Shown: positions 11,078-22,227 of the stretch, one piece after another
Layout: each line of letters starts with the position of its first letter
How positions within the stretch are numbered: the first letter of the stretch is position 1
NCBI GenBank assembly: GCA_030248215.1
Contig: JASANG010000566.1
Location: 1-64,000 of the forward strand
Direction of reading: 5' to 3'
Origin: Enoplolaimus lenunculus
Lineage: Eukaryota > Nematoda > Enoplea > Enoplida > Thoracostomopsidae
Length of the DNA: 64,000 nucleotides
The notes under the pieces: generated by a model
The model's input: the letters and a program-made list of their open reading frames with translations, nothing else
Told to the model about the DNA's origin: nothing
Databases searched by the model: none
Position numbers and translations under genes: made by a program

Positions 11078-11288
11078 GGCTGCGTAGGTCAGTAGTAAGA
11101 GCAGCGGATTGGTAATCCGTACGTCGGGTGACATGCGGATGCATATAAACAAATAATAGCCTCATGCTGATACTACAGCACTACATATGTAGCAGTAGAT
11201 TGTTATGTGCAGCATCAGCATGAGGTTTATTACTTGTCTCAATGGATCCGCATGTCACACGTCGTGGGTTCGAGTCCTGCCGCATCCG
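11078..11288 (+). tRNA. tRNA-Thr(GGT)-like gene interrupted by a fold-back element; probably a pseudogene
   Basis: Removing the insertion leaves a 73-base tRNA. Acceptor GGCTGCG (11078-11084) faces CGCATCC (11281-11287) with one mismatch. The anticodon stem is GCGGA/TCCGT with loop TTGGTAA, giving anticodon GGT at 11111-11113. The T arm GTGGG-TTCGAGT-CCTGC lies at 11264-11280 or so. The D stem has one G:G mismatch. A GGT anticodon is unusual for nuclear threonine tRNA, which is normally AGT, so it may be a decayed or organelle-derived copy. The break falls in the variable loop. Confidence 0.6.
11128..11258. mobile_element. 131-base fold-back element inserted in tRNA
   Basis: Ends GTGACATGCGGATGCAT and ATGGATCCGCATGTCAC are inverted. 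A second inverted pair (CCTCATGCTGAT / ATCAGCATGAGG) continues the fold toward the central CTACATATGTAG. ACGTCG occurs on both sides (11121-11126 and 11259-11264) as a target duplication. There is no coding capacity. Confidence 0.8.
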
Positions 11289-12114
11289 TAGCAAAAAGCG
11301 TAAAAACGAAAAAATTAAAAACATATACTCGGTCTGCAACAAATGCAAACTCGTTATTGGATGCTAAGATTGGAGCAAAATGATGACATTTCAAGAATCA
11401 CATAGACTGTTTAGCTCGAACGGCATAAGAATATGCAGATATCTCTGTGAATTAGGTCAAAAACAAGGTGCAATTGGACGCCTAAGTCCGGTTATGGCCG
11501 AATATTGACATCCGGTTCGCACTTTCATAGTTTATGAACGCAATCAAAATCAGTCAAATACAACATCGTCTTTGTTGGACCTCGGCGATGCCGAGTCTAA
11601 CGTGCACCGTTTTTCCAAGCAAAACGAAGATAACACAAACCAAACAAAAACCCTATACATAAGGATGCAAAACATAGCTTTTTATTGAACACAATACTCA
11701 GGCGCATCAGAAACAATAAAGTGACAACTGACTCCCTCATAACGTAATCCGGCGGTATTTACAGTGCAATCTATTTTGCATATTCAAATTCAAGCGACTT
11801 CGGTATCCTTGATAAACTATGGCTTCTTTGTCTTTGATAAACTATTTTTTTCCGGCTCAAATTCGCCCCCGCTTTACCTCACCGAAACCAGTACCTGATT
11901 TGCATACTGAAATCAAAAACCTGTACCTAAATTTATTCTGATTTCGTGATCTTACACGTCTGTTAGAACCACTTAATCCTGTTCCACATCCCACTACTGG
12001 TATACCGGTTTTCTGGCAAATGTTGTGTAAATTTTCAGCTGTGGCGATCGAAGTTTCTCTTGCGATTTTGTATCGGATCGTGCAACCTTTGGTTAAAAAA
12101 CGTTTTTATTGTAG
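11289..12114. other. Upstream of the small membrane gene; earlier exons not resolved
   Basis: A TTTTCAG|CTGTGGCG acceptor-like site near 12035 could open a preceding exon of the 12115-12405 gene, but I could not match its reading phase. Otherwise nothing is recognised. Confidence 0.35.
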
Positions 12115-12405
12115 AAATCTTTCGAACAACAAACAAAACGAAAGGCGTCACAACGCGATCTCGTCGCTGAAACGATACTGCAAGTGGCGTTTGCAATTTT
12201 GATTGCATATTTTGTCGTTTTAGTAATTATGCTGTTGGTGTATATTGCTGGTTACATGATATTTGCAGTTGTCAAAATGAAACTTGATCAATGGATGGCG
12301 CTTCCAGAAGCTGGAAAAGACTTTAAACCTGATGAAATTTTCAATGCAGCTCGAGGTGTAACAAAAACTTCCAGTAGACCAAGACGAAAGGGTGGTAAAA
12401 AGTGA
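12115..12405 (+). CDS. C-terminal exon of a small single-pass membrane protein, function unknown
   Basis: A clear acceptor (TTTTTATTGTAG) precedes an open frame of 96 residues ending in TGA at 12403-12405. The order is: a charged Gln/Lys/Arg-rich lead (about 1-20), a hydrophobic span of roughly 25 residues (about 24-48, including FAILIAYFVVLVIMLLVYIA), a short amphipathic stretch with KMKLDQWMALPEAGKDF, and a very basic end SSRPRRKGGKK. No family is recognised. The basic tail suggests a cytosolic C terminus by the positive-inside rule, which is inference. The start codon must lie in an upstream exon. There is no AATAAA soon after the stop. Confidence 0.55.
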   Translation, partial: KSFEQQTKRKASQRDLVAETILQVAFAILIAYFVVLVIMLLVYIAGYMIFAVVKMKLDQWMALPEAGKDFKPDEIFNAARGVTKTSSRPRRKGGKK

Positions 12406-12894
12406 AAAATAGTGCATATTAATATTTGTTTATTATCTAGTAACCATTAATGTGTTGACCTCAGTACAAGCTCGGGGCAGTGGACTGGACAACCTCGAGT
12501 GCGCACCGAAAAATGCTTGATTTGGCCCCACAGGGCGCAACGTTGGATGAGGCAGGAAACCCTATGCCCGCCCCTGTTTTACCGTAAGATGATGTTGAAA
12601 TATAAACAGCTCCAGTCGCGAACATTGAATATTTGCAGGGGTATTGGCTTCCTGGCTATACTCCAGTGTGTTTTGTTTTGATTGCTCCAGTAATTATCTC
12701 TAGAACTTAAATTAGCTTCATTGTCTGTTCATCAAATTATGAGCGGTAAGAATGATTTGCTTATAGCTTAGTTATCTAAATTAAGCTTTCACTGTGCTTA
12801 TTTGCCAGCGTGTAGTAATTTATTTCGAGAGGATAAAGTGTAATACAGCGCTAAAATGTCTGCAAAGTTGTGGTAAACTAGATTGCTTGTCCTG
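12406..12894. other. Stretch without recognised gene
   Basis: 3' flank of the small membrane gene. A short ORF at 12499-12681 has no motif or splice support. Confidence 0.35.
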
Positions 12895-13138
12895 AAGAAG
12901 TTGAATTTTGAAATATCACGAGATATTCGCACAAATGTCCTGTCGTATCATATGGCAGATGGCAATTTGTATACGATGATCGCTTGCGATCAGTGTCATG
13001 TGTAAGGAAATATCACGGGTCATCCGCATTTTGTCGTTTTACCCGCTATTTAGGTCGAAAATTTTTATGTTGAAGTCGAGTAAACGTAAGAAAAAACGTG
13101 TTCTGGGCTGCTCCAGTTATAACGTGAATCCCGCATTA
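12895..13138 (+). mobile_element. Decayed copy of the Harbinger-like element found at 62957
   Basis: It ends with GTTATAACGTGAATCCCGCA followed by TTA, the terminus of the 62957-63634 element. The AAATATCACGAGATATTCGC stretch near 12911 aligns with the palindrome block there. The left end is missing. Confidence 0.6.
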
Positions 13139-13319
13139 TGGGGTCAGTTTTACACGGAGGTACTACAAAAAAGGAACCCAAAAATGTGTACGGGGTCATT
13201 TTTTCATGTGACGCTGGGTAAAATGAGCATGGGTTTCTTTTAATGAGGGTCATTTTTTTACACGACAGTACTATAGAATATACCCCAATGATAATGTGCT
13301 TTTCCCCATAGCGTTATGA

Positions 13320-13485
13320 CTCGGGTTTAGGCTTTGGTAAATGTTCCGACAAAGGCTTAGGTTTAGGCGAGGGCTTATGTAAACATTTCCGGAAACGTAA
13401 GCCAGAGCCTGTGAACTCGAGCCTGAACCAAGCTCAACTAGTAGGGGGAAAGTGTACAAGAGCCCAGGTTAAGTTAAGTCCACTG
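13320..13485. mobile_element. Degenerate TTAGGC-bearing element
   Basis: It contains GGTTTAGGC, GGCTTAGGTTTAGG and similar degraded units, with no recognisable ends. It is followed at about 13480-13550 by a fragment of family D (GACTCTCTCCGAAATAGGCT). Confidence 0.45.
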
Positions 13486-13678
13486 CAAATATTGACTCTC
13501 TCCGAAATAGGCTCTGCGAGACTACACAAAGTGATCTTCAGAGAATGCACTTTTAGTCTTCCGGCATTTATGTCAGTGACACAATTTACTGAACAAAGCT
13601 GAACGTTAGACATAGCAACAGAAATGTTAAAAATTGTTAATCGATATTTTCATGATTATCACCAATGTAATATGACAG

Positions 13679-13780
13679 TACTGTAGCGACCCGAATAATA
13701 GATACGGTTAACAAATATTTGTTTCGCCTCTCCAGAAGGTACCCTCCTGCTATTCGTTGCGGACTGAAGGAACTAAGAGA
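13679..13780 (+). mobile_element. Family G MITE fragment
   Basis: It starts CTGTAGCGACCCGAATAATAG after TA and keeps the CGCCTCTCCAGAAGGTACCC block seen in copies 1 and 2, then is lost. Confidence 0.55.
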
Positions 13781-13829
13781 CACAACGTAGACGTAAGTGA
13801 GAGAAAGCCTCGCGAGCGAAACAAACGTA

Positions 13830-14029
13830 CAGTGCAAAAAATGGCTATTCAAATTGACACTCTTCCAAATAGGCTTTTCGGGACTACACAAACTGTGTCA
13901 AATTCGACTCACTGAGCGACCCGGCTGAGTCGAATTTGACTCTGGCGGAGTCGAATTTGACTGACAGTTGGTGTAGTCCGGAAAAGCCTATTTCGAAGGA
14001 AGTCAATTTGATTCATTATTTTTGCAGTG
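13830..14029. mobile_element. Family D MITE, TA-flanked
   Basis: CAGTGCAAAAAATGGCTATT to ATTATTTTTGCAGTG, with TA at 13828-13829 and 14030-14031. The interior GAGTCGAATTTGACTC blocks are typical of the family. Confidence 0.8.
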
Positions 14030-14031
14030 TA

Positions 14032-15040
14032 AAGATATGCTCATTTTCAATGAAATATATGAAATGCTAACAAAAAGTCTTAGATTTGGTTGGTTTGTTG
14101 GAATATGTAAAACTCGTATAAAATTTTCATTCTCTCGAAAACATTGGGAAGCTATGCACTCCAATTTGAGTAATGGGTGGCAGGTACCCATTCTGCGGCC
14201 CCCTACACACTTTCAGCGCCTATGCTCGAACATTGCGAGCTCTCGATTGGTTGCAATATAGTACTGCATATAAGCGGAGTAATCGTTACACTGCGCACTG
14301 TACCTAACTTTGCGTACACAGTTAACTCTGAATTGTTCATAGTCTACTCTATGTGTGAAGGAAGGGGTTAACGCACGATTTTCAAAAGTACGCAATAGCG
14401 ACTTCTTATGGATTCGAAGCTCACAAGCCTAAACCCAAACCTAAAAATGCATAAACCTAAACTAAAACCAAAACCTAAGCCTAAGTCTAATGATAAACAA
14501 TCGCAGCAAAAATATAGGTTTATACGCAGTGGCGACTGCTGCAATAAAATAGTTTTTTAACCGTATCAGCTGTAAAACATACATTTCCAGCTCTGTTCGA
14601 GCAACAAATTTGACATATTAGCTGTCGCAGTTAAACAACGGGCTTCAAAATTTGTCCTGACTATCCTACCAAACATATTATACGCGTTGAAATATTTCCG
14701 AAACCGAGTCTGTCTTAGCAAAAATACGAAATTCGCATCTATTGTTTTTCAGGCGAAACACGAGACTGCTTTCAACGTAACATTCGGCCGAATCGGTGAA
14801 GCGAAACGCATTTCTGAAGCAAAATTCAGTTGTTTTTAATCAAAACAATTTCACATTTGAAATATAGGTTAGCGATGCAGAGATCGTATAACAAGACCCT
14901 TGTCAGCTATAAAGACATGAAAAATAAATCACTTCAGAAGCTTGCAAATATAACAAATTTCAAGGGGTTATCAAACCAGACTTGCAGCGTTAAAATGATA
15001 AATCGAGCTTAAAACGGGCATAACTTCGATCTGCTTGTTC
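14032..15040. other. Stretch without recognised gene; short degenerate CCTAAG run
   Basis: At 14425-14490 there is an AAACCTAAGCCTAAG-like degenerate array. The rest is AT-rich, and its distal part is the 3' flank of the EGF gene. Confidence 0.4.
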
Positions 15041-18000
15041 TTAGAACGATTTTTCTAATTCGTTGACGTCTTCCGGAATATTGTTCAATTGCGAGGCGGA
15101 AACTTCCCAAAAGTGAACGTCACGAACAGTGCCACCGGGAGATATATACTCCAACTGATCGTCTTCTTTTGATCCATTCCGACCATCCTTTGGACTCTGA
15201 AATAAAAGCATTATGATAAAGATAGCAACTGAGTTTCAAAAACAACACAATACTTAAATACCAATAATAGTTTTTTTGGCATCACAGTATATTGTATCGT
15301 TTTAAATTTGAAAAAATATTATTTCTATTCATACATCACAAGACGAAACTGACATCTTTGTTAAAAAGTTGAATATACAAAATTGCACAATCGAATTCAA
15401 ACAGACTTTATGATACAAAATTTGGGTTTTGAGTAAGAATTTTTGAAATACAGAGTTAGAAAAAGTAAAATTATTTTGAAACATAAAAACTACAGCCCAT
15501 GTAAAGTATGCAGGCCCGACTACTAAGCATATTTTAGCGTAAACATAAGTCTTAATCTAAGCCTTAGCCTACACATCAGCTTAATCGTAAGCCTAAGCTT
15601 CACAGCCTCTTGCCTCTATAGTCTTCACCAATCCTCCTGTCTCCCACCGGCTAAGCCCCTACATTAAACCTGGCCCATGTTACCTTTAGGGCCGTCCCAG
15701 TTTCTGGTGATTCTGTAAAAAAGTAGGCTTACATTCAACACATTTTGTTGCTTAAGCTTAGGCTTAGGTTTAGGCTTAGGAATACGCTTTTACGCCGCTT
15801 AAGCTTAGGCTTAGGCTTAGGAATACGCTTAATCTACTGTTACGGCCCTAAAAGTAACGTTGGCCCAATATTGAACCTTACGTTTGTAGCTACGTAGTCC
15901 AAATCAACAAGGTCTTTGCTTCGACGACGAGTACGAGACTGGCCAGTAGTTTGTTGTGAATCGTTCGATAGCGGCCACGCGAATGTTGGGGTCCACTGAC
16001 TCGACTGTGAACTACTGAGATTTGAACGCGAAACTTGAGGTGTTTTTGGCGAATTCTCCGAGTCAGACAGATCGTGTCTTGGGTCACGTTTTGTAGCAGA
16101 GCGAATTAAGCAGTGCTTGAATTTGCGTTCATCAAGACGATGGTCTGTTAGACACGCGGTGTTGGCCAACTGTTTCGGTCTAAAGTCAATAGTATATATT
16201 CGCAACGAGGGGGTTTACTAATTAGCCAATGAAATTGACTAATTTTTAATCTCAACCTCGAATACAATGAAGATAGTGGCCTGGCTTTCTAAAACCCTAC
16301 TTAAGTACGACTTAGTACTCAAGGATGTGCTAAGTAATTACGTGTCATTGACTAAATTTTCTATATTACAGAGTAACAGTTCAGGCATACTAACCTTGGC
16401 TTAATTAAAATTGTAGACTCATGGTACCTCCTTAATATGAGTCAAAGCTATGGCTTTCTTATTAGATTGTTCGTTACATCTGGTGTTTATTTGTTTTTGC
16501 ATAAAAAGTAAAGTAGTTGCTACCTAAACTTAAGTAAATACTTAAGTAAGATTTCAAAAACCCTGCCATTGTGTTATAAAAAGAATTTAATATAACGCTG
16601 TTTTTGTTAAAATTATGATAAAAACAAAACCAAAATGCTTTCCGTCTGTCTAGCAGGCGTTTGCCCAAACAACAAACCGATTATTTTTGCACATTTCAGC
16701 CCTTCAAGAGCTGTCCTGTCTATTTCAAATCTAGAAAATTGTTTTTCAAACCTGGTACATTGCTTAAGTCCAAAAAAATTGTGTCAAAACTCTTGCAAGT
16801 TATAAGTCGGAATTTACGGTTGACAACTTGTTGACAGAGAACCAAACAGGCATGTAACTATAACTGGTTCACCAAATATTGAACCACGGAAATATTTCAA
16901 TACCAATTCGCCCAGTTCGGGTGGTGAAGTGTTAGTTGAATGACAGAACTTCGCAGAATGATTTGCTATTCTATTTTGGCTCCGAGCCGGTGGGGCTATA
17001 AGTTACAGAATTTACGAAAATTTTACTTGGGTGTACAACAATCGAGCCATGCAAGGCCACAAGTTCAGCCCCTTGGGACCCAAAATTCGTTTTTCAATAA
17101 ATTGGACAAATTATATATCACTGACTCGTTAGCCAGACGTTTGATTGGGAAACATTTAACAATATTCGTCTTAGCTCCATAACCAGTGTCAAATGGTATA
17201 TAATTTGTATAATTTTTCGACAAAAAATTTTGAGTCCAAAAGAGGAATTTGTGACCATAAAATTCGAATTTTTTTAAAAATTTAACTTTGGCGTGGAATA
17301 ATCGGAGGAGGTCATCACATCAGAAACTCATGAGCGGAGCGAGCTGAACAAGTCACACTTGTTTTTGTATGTATATATTAAATCCCAAAACACTTTTTGG
17401 TTTTTTCGGACAATCAAAACCTCTCCATTGCTGCAACCTCGCGAGCAAGCGACGTTGAAGCTAAACGTATTATTGTATTAAATCATACGATAAAAGCAAG
17501 CTTTCAATTTTAAGCGCCCTAACTTAGGCCCCACTGTCGGCTAAACTTGGTGAGTGGACCGAACAAGATGCATAAGTAGTTTTACATTGACTCTCGTGGC
17601 AAAGCTTCAATTCTGAAATCCATTTATATATTCATATGCTGCAATTTTCGCTCTTTTCGGACGCATAACGTGTCCTGGTGGACATTACACACGGTCACTG
17701 TTAATGTGTTGCATGAAAATTAGTTAAATGTCGTCTAAAAAGTTGCAAATTATATTCAAGAATCATTCATATACTATTTTTCTTTTTTTTCCATTTTTCC
17801 ACCCCCCTCGGAAAAAATAGAAAAAAAACATTTTTTCCTGTAATTTTTTCCGTCCAACAGCCATGGATCGACGTGTGTTTTTGGCTTACCCCATTCCACT
17901 TTTGGAAGATCGACGTCACATGTAACAAAATCAAATACATGCGTCAACGATTTGAAAATGTAAACAGCAACAGAGTAAAATGACATGCATGTACCATAAA

Positions 18001-20459
18001 ATATAATCTATTATACAACTTAATACCCCCAAACATGATTTGGGTTAAGCCAAAAACGCAACGCGTGCACGGTAACATTTGTTTATATACCGTATATTAA
18101 ATCCAGTTGCATACTCTTGTCCAAGCGTCGTCATTATTGATCACAATACTGGTTATTCAAAAGCGAACTGGTCAACAATTTCAAATTTTGACCAACCTTA
18201 TGCTTTGATCTTTATTTTGGTTCTCGCAGCATTCGTCAGCGTCAAATCTATCATAACCAGTCGGTTTGGTTGAACAAAACTGTGAATATCCCAGTGAAAC
18301 GTGCGACAAATTCAACTTATAAGCTTGACCGTGCTGTTTCGAGCGACTGCTGTCAGCCGGCGGCGGTATTGAAGCGAGGCTATCAACGTCGTTGAGCGGT
18401 GCCGACGCTGGGCTCATCGAGTAATGTGTCGTTGACAGCGGTGACGACGCAGCGGCAGAATGTCGAGTTGAAAATACTGATGGAAGCGCAAACGAAACAC
18501 AAGGCGTAGTCGCGTCGACTGTCGACCGTTTGAGCTTTCTGAAAATTAAAATTAAATTGTAATTTGAAAATTTTAAATTTAAAATAAAACCACATGGAAG
18601 CGACAACGGACATTTTGGGCATATCGCGCCAGCTGGGTGCACTACAACAGTGTTGATGGGCTCAGTACAGGCTCGCTAGCCAGCTCACCTTGCTAGTGGG
18701 GGCTAAAATTTTTTCAGAAGGGGCATACAAGGGTTTTAAGACTTCATCGAGACGATGGACTCATCCACATCTCTACAGTAGGGTCGCACACTCATCTCAA
18801 AAACGAAGACAAAATTTCGAATATCAGCAGTGACAATCGTAGCTTTTAAATTTAAAAAACGTCTCAGGATGGCGTTGTTGTTGTTGTTGTTGTTGTTGTT
18901 AAAACCTATCGACCCACCCTTACATTAAATTTAAAAAACGTCTCAGGATGGCGTTGTTGTTGTTGTTGTTGTTGTTGTTGTTAAAACCTATCGACCCACC
19001 CTTACATTTTTCACTTACCTTGTCAATATCAGCCATCCGCAAACACAAAATGCAACCATAAACAGTGTAATAAATGCACCAACAATGCCAGCAGTTATCA
19101 ATGTCATACCGCTAACGTTGTCACTGTGATGTACTGCAGCTTTACGCAATTCGTAATCATGTGCACTAACGCGTAAATCGCATTTAGGAAACGCATTCGG
19201 AGAACTGGTTACGTAACCGTCATTGCAAATGCATGTGAACCATGTATGACTCAAACTGTGGTCAGATATTTGCTGACACAAACCACCGTTGCCGCAAATT
19301 CTACAATAATAAAACTTAAAACAGAAACACAAGAAGTAGAAATTTAGCAATTGTTATATATGTATATGTAATATATAATATATATAATATATCTTATATA
19401 TTATATATAACATATATATTTTTTTATATATAAATATGTATGACAAATTATTTCTAATCATTTATATTGGAAACTTTGTCTTTGAAAATTTGTTATTTCA
19501 ACATGAGTGTTATTTTGCAATTACTTTCAAATTTTGTTAATAAACGGTTTCTGTTAGGGGTACACTTTTCCAGTTGAAATATCGCATTCAAGACGGGTCA
19601 CGCTACCGGCCGTGGTCTACAAAAGAACAACTTACGGAAACTGCAATTCAGGTCTACAGTCCGCAACTGTAAATCCGGCTCGCTCAGGAATCGTTCGCTC
19701 CTGTCCCAATTCTATTTCACAACCAGCAATTAAATTTTTCGGAAGAATCATTTTGTTTTGCGTTGAATCCTAGAGATATACGAAATCGTATTACTGAAAA
19801 TAGCATTTAAAACTAAACATCAAAAACGCAAAACATTACTGCAAGTTCAGTTGAATATTAAACAAACGTAACAGCCGCTGGAATTGGCGAGTTATCCTCG
19901 TGCTCGTAACCATAAGGCACACGGTTATAGGTTATACCAAGGCCACGCACAACCCCCCCCCCTAACATGTTTGGCCCCGTATCCTAAGATCGTGTCGTAA
20001 CCATTGCTACGAGCCAAGACTTTTAGACATCCGTTCAACACAAGTTAATTGAAAAATTGACTCAAACTTACAACTAAATCGCATATAATTTTCTTCATAT
20101 CTCGGCGAAACTTTGGCACTATGCAATTGAGCATTTCTGCAAAATCCATTTCCGCCCACGCACTGACGCTTGACTTAAAAATATCCAAACTAAACGGCGT
20201 TTCATTGGTTGCCATCACGGATATGGTAAAACAGTTAGTTAGCGGTTTACGTGTTAAAGTACGGCTAACGACAGAGTCAAAATAAAACTGAAAATAACTG
20301 CAAGCAATTGCACTACAATTTTTTTCTACAGTTTGCGGTATACTCAGTCGTACGCATCGCCGAACGGATATGTGCGTTGCTGATTGCGTCCGCGTGCCGT
20401 ATGCTAAACCATTAATGACGTCTGGTGTGTGTGCGACCCTGTACGCGCTGTAGTGACGT
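15041..20459 (-). CDS. Single-pass membrane protein with an EGF-like domain, partial at 5' end
   Basis: Exons, in transcript order: 20072-20459, 19636-19769, 19019-19300, 18197-18538, 15882-16179, 15041-15196 (stop 15041-15043). Phases agree throughout, giving at least 532 residues. The ectodomain ends with a six-cysteine EGF-like unit (cysteines in ADC, ICGNGGLC, FTC, ICNDG and PKC), then about 30 residues, then a membrane span (TLITAGIVGAFITLFMVAFC). The cytosolic tail of about 260 residues is rich in Ser, Thr and Pro and ends QLNNIPEDVNELEKSF. The part before the EGF unit is a folded-looking region with paired cysteines that could be a SEA-type module, which I cannot confirm. The layout suits a surface receptor or shed ligand precursor. 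The signal-peptide exon was not found, and the acceptor of the first listed exon is the least certain. Two donors (18191-18196 and the one at 37796 in MED14) are GTTGGT. Confidence 0.75.
15520..15650. mobile_element. Degenerate TTAGGC-element remnant in EGF-gene intron
   Basis: CTAAGCCTTAGCCTAC-like and TAAGCCTAAGCTTCAC runs with eroded ends. Confidence 0.4.
15672..15865 (+). mobile_element. Family B MITE beside an EGF-gene splice donor
   Basis: GGCCCATGTTACCTTTAGGG to CCCTAAAAGTAACGTTGGCC, with a short TTAGGC array between. Its right end lies 10 bases from the GTAAGG donor at 15876-15881. No matching 8-mer flanks were found, so the insertion is old or rearranged. Confidence 0.8.
16180..18190. 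other. 2-kb intron of the EGF gene
   Basis: No supported exon and no repeat shared with the rest of the window. A minus-strand ORF at 17774-17986 and a plus-strand ORF at 16940-17182 show no motifs. Confidence 0.4.
18640..18800. repeat. Dispersed repeat J (CACCTTGCTAGTGGGGGCT block)
   Basis: CAGCTCACCTTGCTAGTGGG and TTTTTTCAGAAGGGGCATAC recur as diverged copies at about 22885-22950 and, inverted, at 20805-20860. Family unknown. Confidence 0.45.
18842..19006. repeat. Tandem duplication of about 82 bases, each with a (GTT)n tract
   Basis: AAAAACGTCTCAGGATGGC, then (GTT)8-9, then AAAACCTATCGACCCACCC occurs twice in direct order, ending about 10 bases from the exon at 19019-19300. Confidence 0.9.
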
Positions 20460-20469
20460 CTGGCAGCAA

Positions 20470-21340
20470 GTATGGTGTGAAACTTTTTTTAGTGTTTAAG
20501 AATATTGCGAAAACAAAATGAAACGATATTTGAAAGCCACTAAAATTTGACCAGAGAAAATTAATTAAGAAGCCGAAGTAACCATGAAATATCCATGTGA
20601 AGATAGCAGCATTTTGTTTAAAAGTACAAAATTTACAACATGTTTGACACGGTTGCGTAGCTACGATACATGGTTTTTATATTTATCGCTGTGTGACACT
20701 GTGCCATGCTGCGCAGTCGGGGCCTGAAGCCGAGGGCCAGAGGGGGGAAATATTTTGGCCCTCTAGAAGATTTTCAATCTTGCTTGTAAGTCGCTGAAAA
20801 CCTTTAAATGTCCCTCCTGAAAATTTTTAGCCCCCCAGCAAGGTGAGTTGACTAAGCGGCCTGAGTGCAGTAAAACTAACGAATCCTATGAAGATGACAC
20901 GGACACTTATATATTCGAAATTATTTAAATCGGCAGCGCTGGTACTCAGTCATTCAGAAAAATGTCCACCAAAAAATAGATGGACGCAGCATTGCTGTAG
21001 TAGACGACCCCGCTTGTAGGCTATATCGTATCCATCAGGATACCACTAGAGGTATACCGTGCGACTCCAGCAGAAAATCGACTTCCGGCTGACGATAAAA
21101 TTTGCACAGAACGTGCCGGAATTTCGGTAATAAAATTTTGCAGTTTTACAAAATTTATTTGGTGCGTTTCGTTTTTAACTTTTGAAACAATTTTTAACAA
21201 AAAAAAATTGCAGCTATTTTGCATTAAAAACAAATGTAAAACCAACTGATTTAACATCTTAACAGAGACAATTGCCAAATTTAGCAAATTAAACATCGTT
21301 TTAAAACTACTTATTGCGCCCCATATCCGACTCCGGCAAA
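20470..21340. other. Upstream flank of EGF gene, no resolved exon
   Basis: It contains an inverted repeat J copy near 20740-20870. The missing first exon(s) may lie here or farther away; a minus-strand ORF at 21021-21296 has no signal-peptide start I would trust. Confidence 0.35.
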
Positions 21341-21348
21341 TTTTGTGG

Positions 21349-21667
21349 CCAATGTATAGAACAGGACCGGAAAAGTACTATAAACATATTCCTAAGGCTA
21401 AGCCTAAGCTTACGTATAAGCCTAAGCGTAAGAAAGATCCTATTTCTAAGCCTAGGCCTAAGCCTAAGCAAAAAATAGTCTAAAGCTTAAGCTTATACTC
21501 TATTACACTCCCGTCGGAAAACGTTCCGGCCCTAAGCCTAAGTGTAAGAATGAGCCTATACCTAAGCCTACGCCTAAGCCTAAAGCAAAAAAATAGTCTA
21601 AAGCTTAAGCTTATACTCTATTACACTCCCGCCGGAAAACGTTCCGGCCCTGTTCTATACATGGGCC
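21349..21667 (-). mobile_element. Family A MITE with internal duplication
   Basis: GGCCAATGTATAGAACAGGA to CCTGTTCTATACATGGGCC. The right half (AAAAATAGTCTAAAGCTTAA to ACGTTCCGGCCCT) occurs twice in tandem, so the copy is longer than usual. Confidence 0.8.
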
Positions 21668-22052
21668 ATTTGGTTGAACTCCAGTTCCGGTTTCGATATT
21701 TTCCGCTTCCGGCTGCACCCTGCTATACATCACGCAATAAATTTCAACATTTATAAGACGACTTAATACTATAATTAAACCGGTAAGCTATGTTTACTAA
21801 TTTTCACTTTAGTGACCGTTTCATACGACGTTCAAAACCATACATATCCACATTGCATTGCGCACTAACGTAACCTAAGACAACAACAATTCGAAGTTTC
21901 TGCTAAATTATATTTTCTTAAATATTTTGAAAGCAAATGTTAATACGATTGTCCAGGTGTTTCAATGTTGATTGCAAGATAGCACAAACCTTTTTAAGTT
22001 TGCAGTCACGACGTAATGTTTTATTCAAAAATATATACACCGTGCAGAATAC

Positions 22053-22227
22053 GGCCCATGTATAGAACAGGACCCGAACGTTTTCCGGCAGCACTGTAAT
22101 AGAGAGTACGCTTAAGCTTTAGACTAATTTTTTTGCTTAGGCTTAGGTATAAGCTTATTCTTACGCTTAGGCTTAAGCTTAGAAATATGCTTATACTACT
22201 GTTCCATCCTTGTTCTTTACATTGGCC
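22053..22227 (+). mobile_element. Mosaic family A/C MITE
   Basis: The left end is family A (GGCCCATGTATAGAACAGGA) but the right end is family C (CTTGTTCTTTACATTGGCC), around a short TTAGGC array. Confidence 0.75.

Noticed and set aside
17774-17986. Minus-strand 70-residue ORF in the EGF-gene intron
   Set aside because: No acceptor or donor arrangement that keeps phase with the neighbouring exons; Lys/Phe-rich low complexity.
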